Shown: piece by piece, positions 61,719 to 64,000 of the stretch | How positions within the stretch are numbered: position 1 is the first letter of the stretch | How the letters are laid out: each line of letters opens with the position of its first letter | Assembly: GCF_027924405.1 (NCBI RefSeq) | Contig: NZ_AP026978.1 | Coordinates: forward strand, 5,766,001-5,830,000 | DNA: 64,000 nucleotides | Reading direction: 5' to 3' | DNA from: Nocardia sputorum | GTDB lineage: Bacteria > Actinomycetota > Actinomycetes > Mycobacteriales > Mycobacteriaceae | Program-made: the position numbers and the translations under genes | Notes under the pieces: model-generated | Databases searched by the model: none | What the model was told of the DNA's origin: nothing | Seen by the model: only the letters and a program-made list of their open reading frames with translations

Positions 61719-63452
61719 TCAGCCCTCCGCCGGCACCGGTTCCAGGATCTCCGGGCGGGGCTCCGGGGCGGCGATGCGCAGGGCGTCGGCGGAGGCGTCG
61801 TCCGGCTGGGTCTGCGAGTGGATCTCCGCGTCGACTCGCGCTTGATAGGTCTGGACCTCCCGGTCGACCTCCTCCTCGTCCCAGCCCAGGATGGGCGCGA
61901 CCAGCTGAGCCACCTGCTCGGCGCAGTTGCTGCCGCGATGCGGGTACTCGATCGAGATCCGGGTCCGCCGGGCCAGGATGTCGTCGAGATGCAGCGCGCC
62001 CTCGGCCGCCGCCGCGTAGACCGCCTCCACCTGCAGATAGGACGGCGCGTCCGTAATGGGTTGCAGCAGTTCGGGTTTGTCCGTGGCGAAGGCCATGACG
62101 TCGGCGATGAGCGAACCGTACCGATCGAGCAGATGCTTGACCCGGTAGGGATGCACCCCGTAGGTCTCGGCCAGCTGCACCGTCTGGTTGACCAGCGCGA
62201 AGTAGCCGTCGGCGCCCAGCAGCGGCACCTTCGCCGTGATCGATGGCGAAACCCGGGCCGGAATATCCTGCGCCGCTTCGTCCACCGCGTCCATGGCCAT
62301 CACCCGATAGGTGGTGTATTTGCCGCCCGCGATGCCGACAAGGCCCGGTGCGACCCGGGCGACCGCATGTTCGCGTGACAGTTTGGAGGTCTCGTCGCTC
62401 TCCCCCGCCAGCAGCGGGCGCAAGCCCGCGTACACGCCGTCGATGTCTCCCGGCGTGAGCGGCGTGACCAGTACCTCGTTCACCCGTTCCAGCAGGTAGT
62501 CGATATCCGCCTTGGTCGCGGCCGGATGTGCGAGGTCGAGATTCCACTCGGTGTCGGTCGTGCCGATGATCCAATGCGCACCCCACGGGATGACGAACAG
62601 CACCGAGGTCGCGGTGCGCAGGATGATCGCGGTGTCGCTGACGATCCGATCGCGCGGCACCACGATATGCACCCCTTTGGAGGCCCGCACGTGGAACCGG
62701 CCGCGCTGATGCGACAGGGCCTGCACTTCGTCGGTCCACACGCCGGTCGCGTTGATCACCACATGGCCGCGGACCTCGCCGTTGCGCCCGTCCTCGGTGT
62801 CGCGCACCTTCACACCGATCACCCGGTCGGCCTCCCGCACGAACCCGACGACCTGGGTGGACGTGCGGATGACCGCGCCGTAGTGCGCGGCCGTGCGCGC
62901 CACCGTCATGGTGTGACGCGCGTCGTCGACGACCGTGTCGTAGTAGCTGACCCCGCCGATCAGCGAGTCGCGCCGCAACCCCGGCGCCAGCCGCAACGCG
63001 CCCGCGCGACTCAGATGCCGTTGCCCGGGAACGCTTTTGGATCCACCCATGGTGTCGTAAAGCACGAGCCCGGCGGCCACGTACGGACGCTCCCACACGC
63101 GATTGGTCAGCGGGTACAGAAACCGCAGCGGCTTGACCAGGTGCGGCGCCAGGGTGGACAGCGTGAGCTCGCGTTCCCGCAGCGCCTCGCGCACCAGCCC
63201 GAACTCCAACTGTTCGAGGTACCGCAGCCCGCCGTGGAACATCTTCGACGACCGGCTGGAAGTCCCGGACGCGAAATCCCGGGCCTCGACCAAGGCCACC
63301 TGCAAACCCCTGGTCGCGGCGTCCAGCGCGATGCCGGCCCCGACCACGCCACCGCCCACGACGACCACATCGAAATGATCCTTGCCGAAGCGCTCCCAGG
63401 CCGCCCTGCGCTGCTCCGGGCCGAGGAACTGCGTATCCGGTTTATTGGCCAT
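61719..63452 (-). CDS. glpD: Aerobic glycerol-3-phosphate dehydrogenase
   Basis: A 577-aa FAD enzyme that oxidises glycerol 3-phosphate to dihydroxyacetone phosphate at the inner membrane, passing electrons to the quinone pool. N-terminal FAD motif VVVGGGVVGAGIALDAATRGL, SGTSSRSSKMFHGGLRYLEQ, and the substrate region PWGAHWIIGTTDTEWN. A C-terminal GlpD cap (VEAVYAAAAEGALHLDDIL) is present. ATG at 63452 has GGAGGAG upstream. In M. tuberculosis glpD2 lies a few genes after lhr-nei, which matches. Confidence 0.95.
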   Translation of the reverse strand: MANKPDTQFLGPEQRRAAWERFGKDHFDVVVVGGGVVGAGIALDAATRGLQVALVEARDFASGTSSRSSKMFHGGLRYLEQLEFGLVREALRERELTLSTLAPHLVKPLRFLYPLTNRVWERPYVAAGLVLYDTMGGSKSVPGQRHLSRAGALRLAPGLRRDSLIGGVSYYDTVVDDARHTMTVARTAAHYGAVIRTSTQVVGFVREADRVIGVKVRDTEDGRNGEVRGHVVINATGVWTDEVQALSHQRGRFHVRASKGVHIVVPRDRIVSDTAIILRTATSVLFVIPWGAHWIIGTTDTEWNLDLAHPAATKADIDYLLERVNEVLVTPLTPGDIDGVYAGLRPLLAGESDETSKLSREHAVARVAPGLVGIAGGKYTTYRVMAMDAVDEAAQDIPARVSPSITAKVPLLGADGYFALVNQTVQLAETYGVHPYRVKHLLDRYGSLIADVMAFATDKPELLQPITDAPSYLQVEAVYAAAAEGALHLDDILARRTRISIEYPHRGSNCAEQVAQLVAPILGWDEEEVDREVQTYQARVDAEIHSQTQPDDASADALRIAAPEPRPEILEPVPAEG

Positions 63453-63682
63453 GCTCGACTCCTCCAGCCGACGCGGATGTGTGCGATCGAGCGTTCAGGT
63501 CCAGGCTAGGCGAACCGCCGCGGATCGACCGCCCGCGCCCCAGTCCGTGTCGCCCTTGCCTACTCGTCGGTAACAAGACCACCCTATCCGAGCGGCGAGT
63601 CATCGCGCACAGCCCAGTGAGGCACCCGACACCCGGTCGCACCCTGCCGGACGCGGCCACCGGAGGTCATCCGGCCATACTT

Positions 63683-63727
63683 CAACCCCCGGTTTCGAGT
63701 GCACGGAGACCGTGTATTGCCCGTTCG
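63683..63727. repeat. 45-bp direct repeat, copy A
   Basis: Begins CAACCCCCGGTTTCGAG and ends ATTGCCCGTTCG; identical to copy B at 39 of 45 positions, all mismatches in the middle. Confidence 0.8.
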
Positions 63728-63853
63728 GGTCCCGGCTCGGTTCGCGCGGCCGCCTCGGACGCGACGAAGGAGCAAGCAGCGGACGCCGCAGAGGAGTCCC
63801 GAAACGGCGCGCCGGGGGCCGCAGCACTCCGCCCCGACGCACCCAGCGCACCA

Positions 63854-63898
63854 CAACCCCCGGTTTCGAGCGAAGCGAGACCGAGCATTGCCCGTTCG
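63854..63898. repeat. 45-bp direct repeat, copy B
   Basis: Same ends as copy A, 171 bp away, with a GCGAAGCGAG middle. I recall similar GCGAAGC-containing intergenic repeats in Nocardia sequence but cannot verify this. Confidence 0.8.
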
Positions 63899-64000
63899 CG
63901 GCCCAGCGCCGCAGGCGCTGGCAAGACCAACACAGCCGCGAACACGCCGCGACGAAGTCGCGGCCAAAATACACTGCACGGATGCGTCGTTATGTGGCCG

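Larger units (their letters stand above)
63453..64000. other. Intergenic stretch to the right edge, with two 45-bp repeats
   Basis: The first 100 bp are the glpD promoter region. The rest holds no gene I can support: the frames on the minus strand have Arg/Ala-rich translations without domain likeness or ribosome sites, and the two similar peptides they share come from the DNA repeat. Confidence 0.55.

Noticed and set aside
63600..63974. 124-aa minus-strand frame with two similar peptides
   Set aside because: The likeness comes from the 45-bp DNA repeat; there is no ribosome site or domain.
1..64000. CRISPR arrays, insertion sequences, rRNA genes, known riboswitches
   Set aside because: No regularly spaced repeats with unique spacers, no transposase, no rRNA and no recognisable riboswitch core were found.

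Overview
The window is GC-rich, densely packed actinobacterial chromosome from a mycolic-acid-type organism, most likely Nocardia or a close relative. Evidence: GTG/TTG starts with purine-rich ribosome sites; the acyl-CoA carboxylase set accD5-accE5-maf ... sseA-accA3; the lysine-catabolic trio lat-lrpA-pcd; and lhr-nei ... glpD. All of these follow the order I remember from Mycobacterium tuberculosis around Rv3277-Rv3302. No insertion sequence, phage gene or CRISPR array is visible.

Left conserved block (1-22.3 kb): the end of a GtrA-like gene, a two-component system, a PH-domain membrane protein, an acyl-ACP desaturase, birA, accD5/accE5/maf, a SufR-like regulator, an sseA whose catalytic Cys reads Ser, accA3, a patatin, two transmembrane Ser/Thr kinases, a YVTN-type lipoprotein, lat, lrpA and pcd. 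Carboxylase subunits and the biotin ligase that charges them lie together.

Accessory block (22.3-55 kb), placed between pcd and lhr. It begins with a small secreted-toxin locus: a DUF4258 secreted protein, an Ntox21-like secreted toxin and two paralogous putative immunity proteins. Then comes the main find, at about 25.4-43.7 kb: a complete class I lantibiotic cluster of the microbisporicin (NAI-107)/planosporicin type. Its 58-aa precursor has a 24-residue core intermediate between those two antibiotics. Around it are LanB, LanC, an export ABC pair, unknown V-type proteins, an immunity ABC pair, an immunity-type lipoprotein, an ECF sigma/anti-sigma pair with a J-Y-Z-like transporter operon, and a LuxR-type regulator. 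A GAACC-N15-GCTAC-like motif precedes three transcription units (sigma factor, immunity ABC pair, lipoprotein) but not the precursor. This is the wiring remembered for mib/psp clusters: the sigma factor drives immunity and regulation, and the LuxR-type protein drives the structural operon. No LanD, halogenase or P450 is present, so a planosporicin-like, non-decarboxylated, non-chlorinated product is predicted. A Tat-exported M13 metallopeptidase lipoprotein coupled to the LuxR gene is a candidate leader protease.

The initiator tRNA gene follows at 44.0 kb with a strong terminator. After it come a membrane protein, a Tat lipoprotein hydrolase, a large indolepyruvate-ferredoxin-oxidoreductase-type enzyme, a lipoprotein, a secreted lipase and a translationally coupled patatin-SDR pair.

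Right conserved block (55-64 kb): histidine phosphatase, lhr helicase, nei glycosylase, a truncated FAD-oxidoreductase remnant, glpD, and an intergenic stretch carrying two copies of a 45-bp repeat.
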